A stretch of DNA of 32,118 nucleotides, from assembly GCA_013287205.1 (NCBI GenBank), contig JABDEE010000010.1, forward strand, positions 1 through 32,118. Direction: 5' to 3'. Source of the DNA: Alphaproteobacteria bacterium (GTDB lineage Bacteria; Pseudomonadota; Alphaproteobacteria; UBA9655). The stretch's first letter is position 1. Each line of letters opens with the position of its first letter. The position numbers and the translations under genes are program-made. This document shows positions 24,254 through 32,118 of the stretch, in pieces. The notes under the pieces were generated by a model. It searched no databases. It worked only from the letters and a program-made list of their open reading frames with translations, and was not told the DNA's origin.

Positions 24254-24725
24254 ACGAATTTATATTTATGAGCTGGACCCAAGCTTGACGCAGCTGATGA
24301 AAAGCTTGCTGAAAATTGAGACCCCATTTAACTTTATCTTCAGCGTTCATGCTAGCCGCCTTTTTAGTGGCTTCTTCTTTGAAACCATCCATAAATTTTT
24401 CTTTAAACTCCTGACTCGCCTTTACAAGCACGCCTTTCCCGACCGTCTTCATTAAAATAGTATCAGCCATCAGCCTGTATTGTATAGGAAGCGTAATGTA
24501 TTGCGCGCCGTTAATCATGGAACATTCATATGAAGTTTTCATCCTTTCCCTCCATAACGCCGTCTCTTCTTCTGGAGAAACTCTGGAATCTGAAGAGCTT
24601 ATTGATCTTGAACTATCCGTTTCCCCTCCATCGTCCGTAAAGTTTCCCGCTTGTGCAGGAGGTGCAAAAAGAAGCGCAAGGACTGCGCTTCCTACAAGTG
24701 TCTTTAAAATTACTGTTTTCATCAT
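24252..24725 (-). CDS. Small exported protein of unknown family
   Basis: A 157-residue protein; I do not recognise a family. It has a clear signal peptide (KTLVGSAVLALLFAPPAQAG). A Ser/Asp-rich disordered stretch (SSRSISSSDSRVSPEEE) and a helical domain (about residues 58-157) follow, the latter with SYECSMINGAQYITLPIQYR and an amphipathic C-terminal helix pair. Only one cysteine is expected in the mature form. A GGAAT ribosome site precedes the two adjacent ATG codons. The gene has its own promoter region and is convergent with the DsbA-like gene. It is likely periplasmic or secreted. Confidence 0.72.
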   Translation of the reverse strand: MMKTVILKTLVGSAVLALLFAPPAQAGNFTDDGGETDSSRSISSSDSRVSPEEETALWRERMKTSYECSMINGAQYITLPIQYRLMADTILMKTVGKGVLVKASQEFKEKFMDGFKEEATKKAASMNAEDKVKWGLNFQQAFHQLRQAWVQLININS

Positions 24726-24909
24726 TACTATTCCTATTCAAAAATTACTACACACACATCAACAAATGCATTCATAGCACAACACATTATAAAAACGCAA
24801 ACTTTTTTAATATAAAACAGAAAAGGGGATTTGTTACGACAGACAGACCCTGTCGTATCACATATTATTCTTGACTCTCTTTCCTTTGGCGTCGTCGGGG
24901 CGCCCCCTC

Positions 24910-26232
24910 TTACTTTTTCTTCGTCGTCCGGGGGAATGTCTCTGGGATAAAGAGGGCAATCACAAGAGCGATGAACAATCCGACAGGAATGCTCAGGAGG
25001 GCATAGCGGTATTCTTCGATGCTATAGTGGGGGATGGCATTGCAGATCTCGCCTGCCCATGTTTGTTCGAGAAGCCATCCCACGAGGAATTGTAGGATCA
25101 GTCCCATGCCCATCACCACCATGTTCGTGAAGCTAATGACCGTTCCGTGACTTGCCTGCGGGGTGAGGGGACACACAGCTGCAAAGATAAGGGGTTGTGC
25201 TGAAAACACAATTCCCGCCATCAGAAGAAGAGCATACATGACCGGCAGAGGAATATGCCCCACATAGATGGCTACACTCATGCACGCGATGGAGAGGATT
25301 GCAGAGATAATCATGGGGGCTTTATATCTTTCAATCGAATCCGCAATTGTCGCAACAAGGGGGGATCCAATACCAATCCCTATGTAGTACATCGTTGTCA
25401 TTGATCCTGCCGTAGCTTTGTCAATTCCGTAGACTTTTGTCAAAAAAGACACCCCCCACAGATCGACGAACACCAGAATCGGGGCATACATCAACGCCCC
25501 ATAGAATCCGATGAGCCAAATACGATAATTAAGGGCGATGGTTTTGAGTTGCTCAAAAAGAGTGGATAAACTCGTATCTGCTGGTTGAATGGGGGACCGA
25601 GGCCCTGCAGGGGGCGTATCCCGGACAAAAAGCCAAATTCCTGCTGAGAGAATCATGCCAATGGGGGCAACGACATAGAGAAGCGCTTCGCGCCAGCCAA
25701 GGATCCCGATTAAGTAAGCGAGAGGGGCTTGCCCAAAGGTTGCCCCTACGGTTCCTGCCACCATGGTCATGCCGACGACAAGCGCGAATCTTTGAGGGGT
25801 AAACCATAGGCTCCCCAGCTTCAGGGTCCCTAAAAACCCGCAAGTTGCGCCAACGCCAATGAGCAACCTCCCAAAACAGGCGAGGTAAAAGGAATTGGAG
25901 AGACTAAAGATAAGCGTCCCCAAAACACACACAGGAACAGCATAACGCAACAGACGGGTCGGACCAAATTTATCCAAGCCAAGACCCGCTGGAATTTGAA
26001 GGGTCGCATAGGTCATGAGGTAACAGGCGGCGAGCCCTCCGAGAGCACAAGCCTCAACGCCAAATTCGCCCATCAAATCATCGGCCATTACTCCTGGGGA
26101 AATCCGCAAGATAATTTGGTACATATAAAAAAGGGCCGCAAAGCTCCAAACAAACCAAGCCTGGGCTTCTGAATACGGACGAGGATTTTGATTCGCTGGC
26201 GTCACCCTCTTTTTAAGCGTCGCATAAGCCAT
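24910..26232 (-). CDS. MFS transporter
   Basis: A 440-residue major facilitator protein with about 12 membrane helices. The N-terminal half has WFVWSFAALFYMYQIILRIS and then AGLGLDKFGPTRLLRYAVPV (the helix 2-3 loop motif). GRLLIGVGATCGFLGTLKLG follows. The pattern is that of the sugar-phosphate/nitrate-type branch of MFS, but I cannot name a substrate. Intracellular bacteria often carry such carriers for host metabolites; that is context only. AAGGA lies about 8 bases before the ATG. It is divergent from the mobile mystery protein pair with a 244-base gap. Confidence 0.88.
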   Translation of the reverse strand: MAYATLKKRVTPANQNPRPYSEAQAWFVWSFAALFYMYQIILRISPGVMADDLMGEFGVEACALGGLAACYLMTYATLQIPAGLGLDKFGPTRLLRYAVPVCVLGTLIFSLSNSFYLACFGRLLIGVGATCGFLGTLKLGSLWFTPQRFALVVGMTMVAGTVGATFGQAPLAYLIGILGWREALLYVVAPIGMILSAGIWLFVRDTPPAGPRSPIQPADTSLSTLFEQLKTIALNYRIWLIGFYGALMYAPILVFVDLWGVSFLTKVYGIDKATAGSMTTMYYIGIGIGSPLVATIADSIERYKAPMIISAILSIACMSVAIYVGHIPLPVMYALLLMAGIVFSAQPLIFAAVCPLTPQASHGTVISFTNMVVMGMGLILQFLVGWLLEQTWAGEICNAIPHYSIEEYRYALLSIPVGLFIALVIALFIPETFPRTTKKK

Positions 26233-26309
26233 GACGGCGTCCTTTTTCGCAAAATTTAAGAAACCCTATTTTATGGAGTGTTTTGCCGTATGTGTCGAGA
26301 GATAAAGAT

Positions 26310-26345
26310 GAAAAACGGGACCTTATTCGCAAGCTCCCGCTTTTC
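26310..26345. repeat. Hairpin in the MFS/mmpA divergent region
   Basis: GAAAAACGGGA (26310-26320) pairs with TCCCGCTTTTC (26335-26345) at 10 of 11 positions around a 14-base loop. It lies between two divergent genes, so it is not an obvious terminator for either; its role is unknown. Confidence 0.45.
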
Positions 26346-26411
26346 TTTAGAACTACGCTCCTTCTTGATTCATTCCACATGGATAAATATCTGAAATTTC
26401 CTATTTTTTTG

Positions 26412-26441
26412 TTGCAAAAATATATGATATATCTTATATTT
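26412..26441 (+). promoter_or_regulatory. Predicted promoter and palindromic operator of the mobile mystery A/B pair
   Basis: TTGCAA (26412-26417) and TATATT (26435-26440) have a 17-base spacer. The 24 bases at 26418-26441 form an imperfect palindrome, with an AAATATATGAT half mirrored by an ATATCTTATATTT half; only two positions differ from their mirror. The palindrome covers the spacer and the -10, an ideal place for autorepression by the XRE protein encoded next. Confidence 0.6.
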
Positions 26442-26476
26442 TGATGAGTCATTAATAGGACAAACCTGATATTTAT

Positions 26477-26920
26477 ATGAAAAAGACATTCAAAAATCTG
26501 GAAAGAGAACAACTTTTGAAGAAAGTGAACTCTTTTTCTGTGCCTCCTGAAGGGTGGGTTCGTACCATGCGCAAGGCTCTTGGCATGACGATGGCGCAGC
26601 TTGCGAAAAAAATGGGTGTGAGCCAATCCCGCATTCATGAAATTGAAATAGGAGAAATCTCTAATCAGGTCACACTTAAAACATTGAGACTAACGGCAGA
26701 AAAATTAGGATGTCGTCTCGAATATGCCTTTATCCCAGAGAAACCTATTGAGGATCTTTTAAAAGGAAAGGCTCAACAAATCGCACAAGAGAAAGTCGCC
26801 TACGTCTCTCACCAGATGGCCCTGGAAAACCAATCTCTTTCTGCAGAAGAAGTGGAAGAGCAAACCGCGCATCTTGTATCAGAACTTTTAGAAACTCCAA
26901 AAAAACTGTGGGATCTCTAA
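26477..26920 (+). CDS. Mobile mystery protein A (XRE-type regulator)
   Basis: A 147-residue protein matching the mobile mystery protein A pattern: a helical N-terminus ending in a WVRTMRKALGMTMAQLAKKM segment, then an XRE helix-turn-helix (GVSQSRIHEIEIGE). TLKTLRLTAEKLGCRLEYAF, the usual second part, follows, and an added Gln/Glu-rich helical tail ends the protein. It would bind the palindrome at its own promoter and act as the antitoxin-like partner of the Fic protein. The Fic gene starts directly after its stop (TAAATG), so translation is coupled. The nearest ribosome-like AGGA lies 16 bases before the ATG, so initiation may be weak. Confidence 0.88.
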   Translation: MKKTFKNLEREQLLKKVNSFSVPPEGWVRTMRKALGMTMAQLAKKMGVSQSRIHEIEIGEISNQVTLKTLRLTAEKLGCRLEYAFIPEKPIEDLLKGKAQQIAQEKVAYVSHQMALENQSLSAEEVEEQTAHLVSELLETPKKLWDL

Positions 26921-27502
26921 ATGCAATTTAGCTATCCAGAAGGAGCAACACCCATTGATGGAGATGAATTGGAGGGTCTTCTCCCGAAGCACATTTCTTT
27001 TCAAACTGAGCTTAATGCATGGGAACAACTCAATATTCTTGAAGCTGAGAAATGGGCCTTTGGAACTCCTCATGATGATCTTCTCACTCTCGACAGTATT
27101 AAGCGTCTTCATCTTAAAATGTTCGGCGAGACCTGGCGATGGGCAGGGCAATTTCGAAAAACACTCAAGAATATAGGAGAGCCAGCGCACGAAATCCCTC
27201 AAGAACTGCTCAAGTTATGTGGAGATGTACAAGCCCAATTGGACTATCGCTCCTCTCCTCTTGAGGAAATTGCTATTCGCTTGCATCACAGAATGGTTTT
27301 GATCCACCCCTTTTCCAATGGTAATGGGCGTCATGGGAGAATCTTTACGGACCTCCTCCTCACGCGTTATCAGGCTAAGCGCTTTTCATGGGGACGTGAC
27401 GACCTTCTCTCTCCCACTCAGACGCGCATGATCTATATCAAGGCCCTTAGAGAGGCGGATCGAGGAAATATTATGCCCCTTTTAGAATTTGCCCAAAGTT
27501 GA
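26921..27502 (+). CDS. Mobile mystery protein B (Fic domain)
   Basis: A 193-residue Fic-domain protein of the mobile mystery protein B type. Fic enzymes transfer AMP or other phosphate-containing groups from nucleotides to target proteins. The Fic core is HPFSNGNGRHGR (His129 to Arg140), preceded by LHHRMVLI. The usual acidic residue after HPFx (Asp/Glu) is Asn133, which I believe is common in this subfamily but which weakens the case for standard Mg-dependent AMP transfer. An N-terminal helix with TELNAWEQLNILEAEKW matches the family opening and may include the self-inhibitory element. It forms an operon with the XRE gene and is probably a toxin-antitoxin-like pair. Confidence 0.9.
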   Translation: MQFSYPEGATPIDGDELEGLLPKHISFQTELNAWEQLNILEAEKWAFGTPHDDLLTLDSIKRLHLKMFGETWRWAGQFRKTLKNIGEPAHEIPQELLKLCGDVQAQLDYRSSPLEEIAIRLHHRMVLIHPFSNGNGRHGRIFTDLLLTRYQAKRFSWGRDDLLSPTQTRMIYIKALREADRGNIMPLLEFAQS

Positions 27503-27552
27503 CTGTAGCCCCTTCTTCCTTTCTCCCCTCACCCCAGAGCATTAAAATTTTC

Positions 27553-27580
27553 TTGTAAAATAGCATTTTAACATTATATT
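27553..27580 (+). promoter_or_regulatory. Predicted promoter of the exported protein gene at 27640
   Basis: TTGTAA (27553-27558) and TATATT (27575-27580) have a 16-base spacer. The region after the -10 contains the direct repeat ATTGATATTGATG. This is a prediction only. Confidence 0.4.
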
Positions 27581-27639
27581 GATATTGATGTTAATTTTTC
27601 CTCTTCATGACACAGAGGACCTAAAAAGGATATATATAA

Positions 27640-28434
27640 ATGTTTACAATCAAAAAAACTCTTTTGTCCACTGTTTCAGCCCTTGCCTTGAGTGCGCTTA
27701 TTTTCTCTCCTTCCACTCTCTTGGCTGCTGATGTAGGTGCGGAAGCAGCATCCTCTTCTAGCGCTGCGGCAAAATCTTCTCCAAATAAAAAGAAGACAAC
27801 GGAGGAGGCGGTAGCCAGAGGTCGCCCCTATGCGACACTTTTTAAACTCGTCAACTTAGATCGGGGGGGCCTGTGGGGTCCAGCAAATCCTGCTGCAGCG
27901 CAACAATTACTTGAAGATGCTAGTAGCTGCAACGTACGCGGAATGAGGACCCTTAAAGTTATTGCGATGCACGAGGGATGGTTTAATTTTCCCCCAAACC
28001 CTCAAGCTGCAAGGGAAGAGAACGACAGATTATATAGAGAATTTAAGGACGAAGAAGCAGCTTCCTGTATGATGAGTGGTCTCGCATGTGGGGGGTATGG
28101 GTATAAGGCAAACCATGATGAACTTAGGAGGCTCAATGAGGAATTGAAAGCTGCAGGTTCAGGACGGTCCATTGCTAATGTTGATGAGACATTAAGGACC
28201 CTAGCGGATCTTATGAGTCACGGAGCGAATCCCTTTCGCGACTCAATAAAGACCTGGGCCAGACATTTCCTACGCGCCCAGAAAGCCCCGGAAAACAGCA
28301 CAGAGACAAACGACGGAGGAGGAGAGATCGTTCGTCACATGGAGTTACAATGGCCTACTCCCAAGTCGGCAATAACATTAGCGCCTCAGCAGGCAGCAGC
28401 TGGCGCTTCCCCTGCAGCAGCAGCACCTAAATAG
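27640..28434 (+). CDS. Exported Ala/Ser-rich protein of unknown family
   Basis: A 264-residue protein with no family I recognise. A signal peptide is clear (TLLSTVSALALSALIFSPST, cleavage near LLAAD). A disordered Ser/Ala/Lys stretch follows (AASSSSAAAKSSPNKKK). The helical middle (about 60-220) contains VNLDRGGLWGPANPAAAQQL, SCNVRGMRTLKVIAMHEGWF and ASCMMSGLACGGYGYKANHD, whose three cysteines (about 95-96, 147 and 154) could form a disulfide. The C-terminus is Ala/Pro-rich (QQAAAGASPAAAAPK). AAAGGAT precedes the ATG by about 12 bases. It stands alone between the Fic pair and ruvA. A secreted or periplasmic location is inferred. Confidence 0.72.
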   Translation: MFTIKKTLLSTVSALALSALIFSPSTLLAADVGAEAASSSSAAAKSSPNKKKTTEEAVARGRPYATLFKLVNLDRGGLWGPANPAAAQQLLEDASSCNVRGMRTLKVIAMHEGWFNFPPNPQAAREENDRLYREFKDEEAASCMMSGLACGGYGYKANHDELRRLNEELKAAGSGRSIANVDETLRTLADLMSHGANPFRDSIKTWARHFLRAQKAPENSTETNDGGGEIVRHMELQWPTPKSAITLAPQQAAAGASPAAAAPK

Positions 28435-28530
28435 CTTTTGGGATAAGCCCAGGAGATGCCTTATGGGCACCTCTAACAGGAAGAGGTGTGCCTCACCTCA
28501 GGGGTGACAAGGGCTCTGATCATGAGGTAG
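28435..28530. repeat. Hairpin and degenerate GGGRTGACAAGG repeat before ruvA
   Basis: GGCACCTCT (28466-28474) pairs with AGAGGTGTGCC (28482-28492) with a two-base bulge, and CAGGGGTGACAAGGG follows. The latter resembles the AGGGATGACAAGGGG end of the intergenic repeat near 13710, so this may be a decayed copy. The hairpin could also end the transcript of the exported protein gene, but no T-run follows. Confidence 0.4.
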
Positions 28531-28581
28531 AGTGAGATCAAGAGTGGGAGGACTCTCTTACATTCTTTTGAGGGGACTTCA

Positions 28582-29184
28582 GTGATTGCAAAATTAACGG
28601 GTGTGATTGACACCCTCAGTGATACCTCCCTTATTATCGATGTGAATGGTGTGGGGTATCTTGTCTCGGCCTCCTCCCGGACGCTTGGAAGTCTTGGATC
28701 TCCCGGCACGCGTGCGACGCTTTACATTGATACGGTCGTGCGGGAGGAGAGTTTTCAGCTGTTCGGATTTGAGACCCAAGAAGAGCAAACCTGTTTCCGC
28801 CTTCTTATCACCGTGCAAGGGGTGGGGATGCGGATGGCCCTCTCCCTTCTCTCAGCCCTTTCTCCTCTTGATATTTATCAGGCCATTGGGGCGCAAGACA
28901 AAACGATGCTCACCCGTGCAGAAGGGGTGGGGCCGAAGCTTGCGACCCGCATGATGACGGAGCTCAAAGATAAAATTCCTGAGACACAGGGTCTGATGGG
29001 GGGCAAGGTGTTGTCTTACCCTTCCTCCCTGGCGCCTCAGCTTGAGGAAGCGGTGTCAGCCCTTGTAAATCTAGGCTATCGCCGCCTTGAAGCGGTCACC
29101 GCCTTGAGTCGGCTTGAGTCTGATCTGTCTTTGAATGATCTCATCCGTCAGGGGTTGAGTCTGCTGTCTCGGAGTGGCACATGA
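28582..29184 (+). CDS. ruvA: Holliday junction branch migration protein RuvA
   Basis: A 200-residue DNA-binding subunit that binds Holliday junctions and loads the RuvB motor. It has an N-terminal OB fold ([20 protein letters not shown] and then [14 protein letters not shown]), helix-hairpin-helix motifs ([19 protein letters not shown] and [19 protein letters not shown]) and a C-terminal RuvB-contacting helix bundle ([20 protein letters not shown]). The start is GTG with AGGGGA 5 bases upstream. It overlaps ruvB by 4 bases. The usual alphaproteobacterial neighbour ruvC is not found upstream here. Confidence 0.96.
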   Translation: MIAKLTGVIDTLSDTSLIIDVNGVGYLVSASSRTLGSLGSPGTRATLYIDTVVREESFQLFGFETQEEQTCFRLLITVQGVGMRMALSLLSALSPLDIYQAIGAQDKTMLTRAEGVGPKLATRMMTELKDKIPETQGLMGGKVLSYPSSLAPQLEEAVSALVNLGYRRLEAVTALSRLESDLSLNDLIRQGLSLLSRSGT

Positions 29185-30206
29185 CCCGTCTTGTTGCCCC
29201 TGCAGAAAATCAGGATCTTCCTGAAATTTCCTTGCGCCCCCAACGCTTGGACGAATTCGTGGGGCAAGCTCAGGCTCGGCAGAACTTACGGATCTTTGTG
29301 GAAGCGGCCCAAACCCGGCGGGAGGCCATGGATCATGTCCTCTTTTATGGTCCCCCCGGTCTTGGCAAAACGACCCTTGCCCAAATTATTGCCCGTGAGT
29401 TGGGCGTGGGGCTGCGTGCAACGTCAGGTCCTGTGATTGGGCGCGCAGGGGACTTGGCCGCCCTCTTGACCAATCTACAACCCTATGACGTTTTATTTAT
29501 CGATGAGATCCACCGCCTGCGACCGGATGTGGAGGAAATTCTCTATCCCGCCATGGAGGACTATAAGCTGGATCTCATGATTGGGGAGGGCCCGGCGGCC
29601 CGCTCCGTCCAAATTGATCTTCCGCCCTTTACGCTTGTGGGGGCGACCACGCGATCAGGTCTCATTTCCTCACCCTTACGGGATCGCTTTGGCATTCCGG
29701 TGCGTCTTATTTTTTACACGCCTGAAGAACTCAAATGCGTTCTGATCCGGGGGGCCCATGCCCTTCAGATTGCTTTGTCTGAAGAGGGCGCCATGGAAAT
29801 TGCAAAACGGTCCCGCGGCACCCCGCGGATTGCCCTGCGGCTCCTCAGGCGCATTCGGGATTTTGTCATTGTGGGGGGGGCCTCTGAAATTACCGCCCCC
29901 CTTGCAGATCATGCTCTCCGCCAGCTGGAGGTTGACGGGCATGGTCTGGATGCCATGGATCATCGTTATCTCAAACATATTGCGCACCATTTTGACGGGG
30001 GACCTGTCGGCCTTGAAACCCTTGCAGCGGCTCTTGCGGAACAACGGGACACGCTTGAGGATGTGATTGAACCCTATCTGCTTCAGCAGGGGTATATCCA
30101 GCGCACGCCCCGGGGCCGCATGCTCACCGTACGTGCTTATGAGGCTTTGGGGGTTGCTGTGCCCCGCTCTTTCTCTGCACCTTCTCTATGTGAGGAATTG
30201 GCATGA
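29181..30206 (+). CDS. ruvB: Holliday junction branch migration helicase RuvB
   Basis: A 341-residue AAA+ ATPase that drives branch migration with RuvA. It has Walker [10 protein letters not shown] (residues 57-65), Walker B DEIHR (108-112), and the sensor and arginine-finger region [18 protein letters not shown]. The C-terminal winged helix carries [20 protein letters not shown] and then [17 protein letters not shown]. The start ATGA overlaps the ruvA stop. The length and motifs are complete, and it is probably functional. Confidence 0.98.
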   Translation: MTRLVAPAENQDLPEISLRPQRLDEFVGQAQARQNLRIFVEAAQTRREAMDHVLFYGPPGLGKTTLAQIIARELGVGLRATSGPVIGRAGDLAALLTNLQPYDVLFIDEIHRLRPDVEEILYPAMEDYKLDLMIGEGPAARSVQIDLPPFTLVGATTRSGLISSPLRDRFGIPVRLIFYTPEELKCVLIRGAHALQIALSEEGAMEIAKRSRGTPRIALRLLRRIRDFVIVGGASEITAPLADHALRQLEVDGHGLDAMDHRYLKHIAHHFDGGPVGLETLAAALAEQRDTLEDVIEPYLLQQGYIQRTPRGRMLTVRAYEALGVAVPRSFSAPSLCEELA

Positions 30207-30219
30207 GAACACCCTCACT

Positions 30220-30396
30220 GTCATCCCCGGCTTACAAGTCCTTCATCTCCAACTTGTTGGAGATGTTAGGACTTGTTGACCGGGGACCCAGGAGCCACAT
30301 CAAAATTCTTTCTTACCTGGGCCTCTGGGTCTCAGGTCAAGTCCCTCTACGCCCCCAACAAAGTTGGGGGACAAGAGGTACTAAGCCTGGGATGAC
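30220..30396. repeat. Palindromic intergenic repeat element with GTCATCCC/GGGATGAC ends
   Basis: A block of about 177 bases between ruvB and recN with inverted ends GTCATCCC (30220-30227) and GGGATGAC (30389-30396). It holds hairpins. CATCTCCAAC (30244-30253) pairs with GTTGGAGATG (30256-30265), extended by ACAAGTCCT/AGGACTTGT and CCCCGG/CCGGGG. CCCCCAAC (30352-30359) pairs with GTTGGGGG (30363-30370), with CCTCT/AGAGG outside. The ends resemble the other intergenic repeats of the window. No gene is seen in the 228-base gap. Confidence 0.7.
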
Positions 30397-30434
30397 ACGC
30401 TTTTCTGACCCTTCTGCCATACTCATTACTCCCC

Positions 30435-32069
30435 ATGCTTGAAACCCTTGTCATCCGTAATATTGTCCTGATTGACACCCTCCAGATTGATTTCCGGGAG
30501 GGCTTGTGCGTCCTCACGGGCGAAACGGGTGCGGGGAAGTCCATCCTCCTGGATGCGCTCGGATTGGCCTTAGGAGCACGCGCAGAGGCGCGACTGCTTC
30601 GTCAAGGGGCGGAGCAGGCGTCCGTGACGGCTCTGTTTCAGCTCCCCTCCTCCCATGCCATCTGGGAAGAGCTCACCCTTCAGGAGGTGACCCATGATAA
30701 GGCCTCCCTTCTTTTTCGCCGGACGCTGAAAGCCGATGGAAAGAGCCAGTGTTTCTTGAATGACCAGCTCATCAGCCAACCCCTGATGCGGCGCTTCGGT
30801 CAGGTGCTTGTCGAAATCCACGGACAATTTGATACCCTGCTGGAGCCTAAATCCCAGCTTCTCGCCCTTGACGCCTATGGCAAGGTGGACATGACATCCA
30901 CCCAAAGGGCTTTTAAGAACTACCAAGACGCAAACGCGGCTTTAGAGGCCTTTGAGAAAAAACTGGCCCATTCTGCTGAACGCCAAGCCTTTCTCCACTT
31001 TGCGATTAAAGAAATTGAGCAGCTCTCTCCTCAACACGGGGAGATGGCGCATCTTGAGCAGGAGAAATCTTTGATTGCTCATGGGGCAAAGCTTTCCGAG
31101 GCGCTGCATTTTGTTGAGCAAGCCTTGACCCCCTTGATCACCCCCTTGTCCCAATCTCATAAAAGCTTAGACCGTATTCAAAGCTACCTCCCTGAAAAAA
31201 TATCACCTCTTTTAGAGGCGACAGATCGTGCCCTTCTGGATGTACAAGATATCGTTGAGAGTGTCACAACCCTCAAACGGGATACAGCGGAGGCAGCCCA
31301 CACCTTGGAAAAAGTGGAAGACCGCCTCCATGGTTTGCGTGCGCTTTCTCGTAAATATCTCTGTGAGGACCTTGCCGATTGTCTCCTCCACTTCAAAACG
31401 GAACTAGCCTCATTTGAGCAGGGCGAGGATCATAAATATCTTCTCGAAGCGACTCTTCAAGAAAAGAAAACCTCCTATTTAGAAGTGGCGCGGCAGCTTT
31501 CTGCCCAAAGGCAAGCGGCGGCGCACTCCTTAGAGATGGCCCTTACGGGCGAATTTCACCCCCTGAAATTAACGCATGCGCGTTTTCGGGTTCATCTTGC
31601 AGAACTTTCTGAAGAGAGCTGGCGCGAGACGGGGATTGACCGGATTGAGTTTTATATTCAAACGAATCCAGACACCCCCGAAGGGCCTCTCAACACCATT
31701 GCCTCTGGCGGAGAACGGGCGCGCTTTATGTTGGCCTTGAAGGGGATTCTGGCCCAATCAGGTACGGTGTCCACCCTTATTTTTGATGAGATCGAAAGTG
31801 GCACCGGCGGTGCGGTTGCCTCTGCCATGGGAGAACGGCTCAAAAAACTCTCTCAACAGATGCAGGTTCTTGCCATTACCCATTCTCCCCAAATCGCTGC
31901 TCAAGGCACCCAGCATCTCCTTGTTTTTAAAAAGGTGGTGGAGGGCAGAACAATTACGGAACTCAGATCTTTAGAGGGACACGAACGACATGAAGAGGTA
32001 GCTCGGATGCTTGCGGGTCATGATGTGACGGATGAGGCGCGGGCGGCGGCGATGCGGTTGATGGCGTAG
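30435..32069 (+). CDS. recN: DNA repair protein RecN
   Basis: A 544-residue SMC-like ATPase that helps repair double-strand breaks. It has Walker A LTGETGAGKSILLDALGLAL (GETGAGKS at 29-36), a long central coiled coil (about 150-370) and the ABC signature in NTIASGGERARFMLALKGIL. Walker B and the D-loop are TLIFDEIESGTGGAVASAMG, and the switch His is in VLAITHSPQIAAQG. The signature is typical of RecN and distinguishes it from RecF and SMC. There is little Shine-Dalgarno sequence before the ATG. It starts 39 bases after the repeat element at 30220-30396. The length is normal. Confidence 0.96.
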   Translation: MLETLVIRNIVLIDTLQIDFREGLCVLTGETGAGKSILLDALGLALGARAEARLLRQGAEQASVTALFQLPSSHAIWEELTLQEVTHDKASLLFRRTLKADGKSQCFLNDQLISQPLMRRFGQVLVEIHGQFDTLLEPKSQLLALDAYGKVDMTSTQRAFKNYQDANAALEAFEKKLAHSAERQAFLHFAIKEIEQLSPQHGEMAHLEQEKSLIAHGAKLSEALHFVEQALTPLITPLSQSHKSLDRIQSYLPEKISPLLEATDRALLDVQDIVESVTTLKRDTAEAAHTLEKVEDRLHGLRALSRKYLCEDLADCLLHFKTELASFEQGEDHKYLLEATLQEKKTSYLEVARQLSAQRQAAAHSLEMALTGEFHPLKLTHARFRVHLAELSEESWRETGIDRIEFYIQTNPDTPEGPLNTIASGGERARFMLALKGILAQSGTVSTLIFDEIESGTGGAVASAMGERLKKLSQQMQVLAITHSPQIAAQGTQHLLVFKKVVEGRTITELRSLEGHERHEEVARMLAGHDVTDEARAAAMRLMA

Positions 32070-32110
32070 CAGGAGTCAGAAATCAGGAGGTCAGGAGTCA
32101 GGAAAATTTT
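32070..32110. repeat. CAGGAGTCAG-type simple repeat at the right edge
   Basis: Directly after the recN stop the sequence is built of AGGAGTCAG, ATCAGGAGGTCAGG and AGTCAGGA units. It is the same repeat type as at the sdhB 3' end. The window ends inside or just after it. Confidence 0.6.
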
Positions 32111-32118
32111 CTTCCAAA

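Noticed and set aside
26213-26638. 141-codon minus-strand frame across the MFS/mmpA divergent region
   Set aside because: It overlaps the start of the MFS gene and the XRE gene and covers a promoter and operator; the composition is that of non-coding AT-rich DNA.
27565-27580. Possible second CtrA box upstream of the exported protein gene
   Set aside because: The second half reads TTGA instead of TTAA (TTAA-N7-TTGA) in a very AT-rich stretch; too weak to call.

Overview
This window comes from an alphaproteobacterium, most likely a host-associated one of the Holosporales/Rickettsiales-like type; that placement is inferred. The supporting evidence is a ChpT-type phosphotransferase gene with a perfect CtrA box in front of it, a sdhCDAB operon, and hflK-hflC-degQ, mrp and ruvAB genes of alphaproteobacterial character. 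There are also several small toxin-antitoxin modules, many palindromic intergenic repeats, and several exported proteins of unknown family, one with an F-box-like segment. No rRNA, tRNA or CRISPR array was seen.

Layout. 1-900 (minus): the start of ribosomal protein L25, then chpT with its CtrA site. 997-5183 (plus): a two-gene RND efflux pump (adaptor and permease) with no outer-membrane channel gene beside it. A palindromic repeat follows, then ampG (minus). 6807-8653 (plus): trxB coupled to a LysR regulator. 8706-9794: an exported F-box-like protein. 9811-13328 (minus): a large exported protein built from about four divergent repeats, apparently broken by a frameshift at a G6 tract, followed at 3 bp by a Bcr/CflA-type transporter gene. 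13330-13746: repeats only. 13747-17307 (minus): hflK-hflC-degQ, the membrane and periplasm protein quality-control set. Divergent from it is mrp (Fe-S carrier).

18491-23292 (plus): succinate dehydrogenase, with a zeta-type toxin-antitoxin pair just upstream of sdhC and a RelE/ParE-type pair between sdhA and sdhB. Next come a DsbA/Com1-like thiol oxidoreductase, a strong terminator, a small exported protein (minus) and an MFS transporter (minus). 26477-27502: the mobile mystery protein A/B pair (XRE regulator plus Fic protein) with a palindromic operator over its promoter. 27640-28434: another exported protein of unknown family. 28582-32069: ruvA-ruvB, a palindromic repeat element and recN (recombination and repair).

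Themes. Housekeeping operons (respiration, recombination, protein quality control, CtrA signalling) alternate with accessory material: three toxin-antitoxin-like pairs, four exported proteins of unknown family and several repeat families. One repeat is translated as the tail of SdhB, and another is translated within the export signal of the Deg protease.
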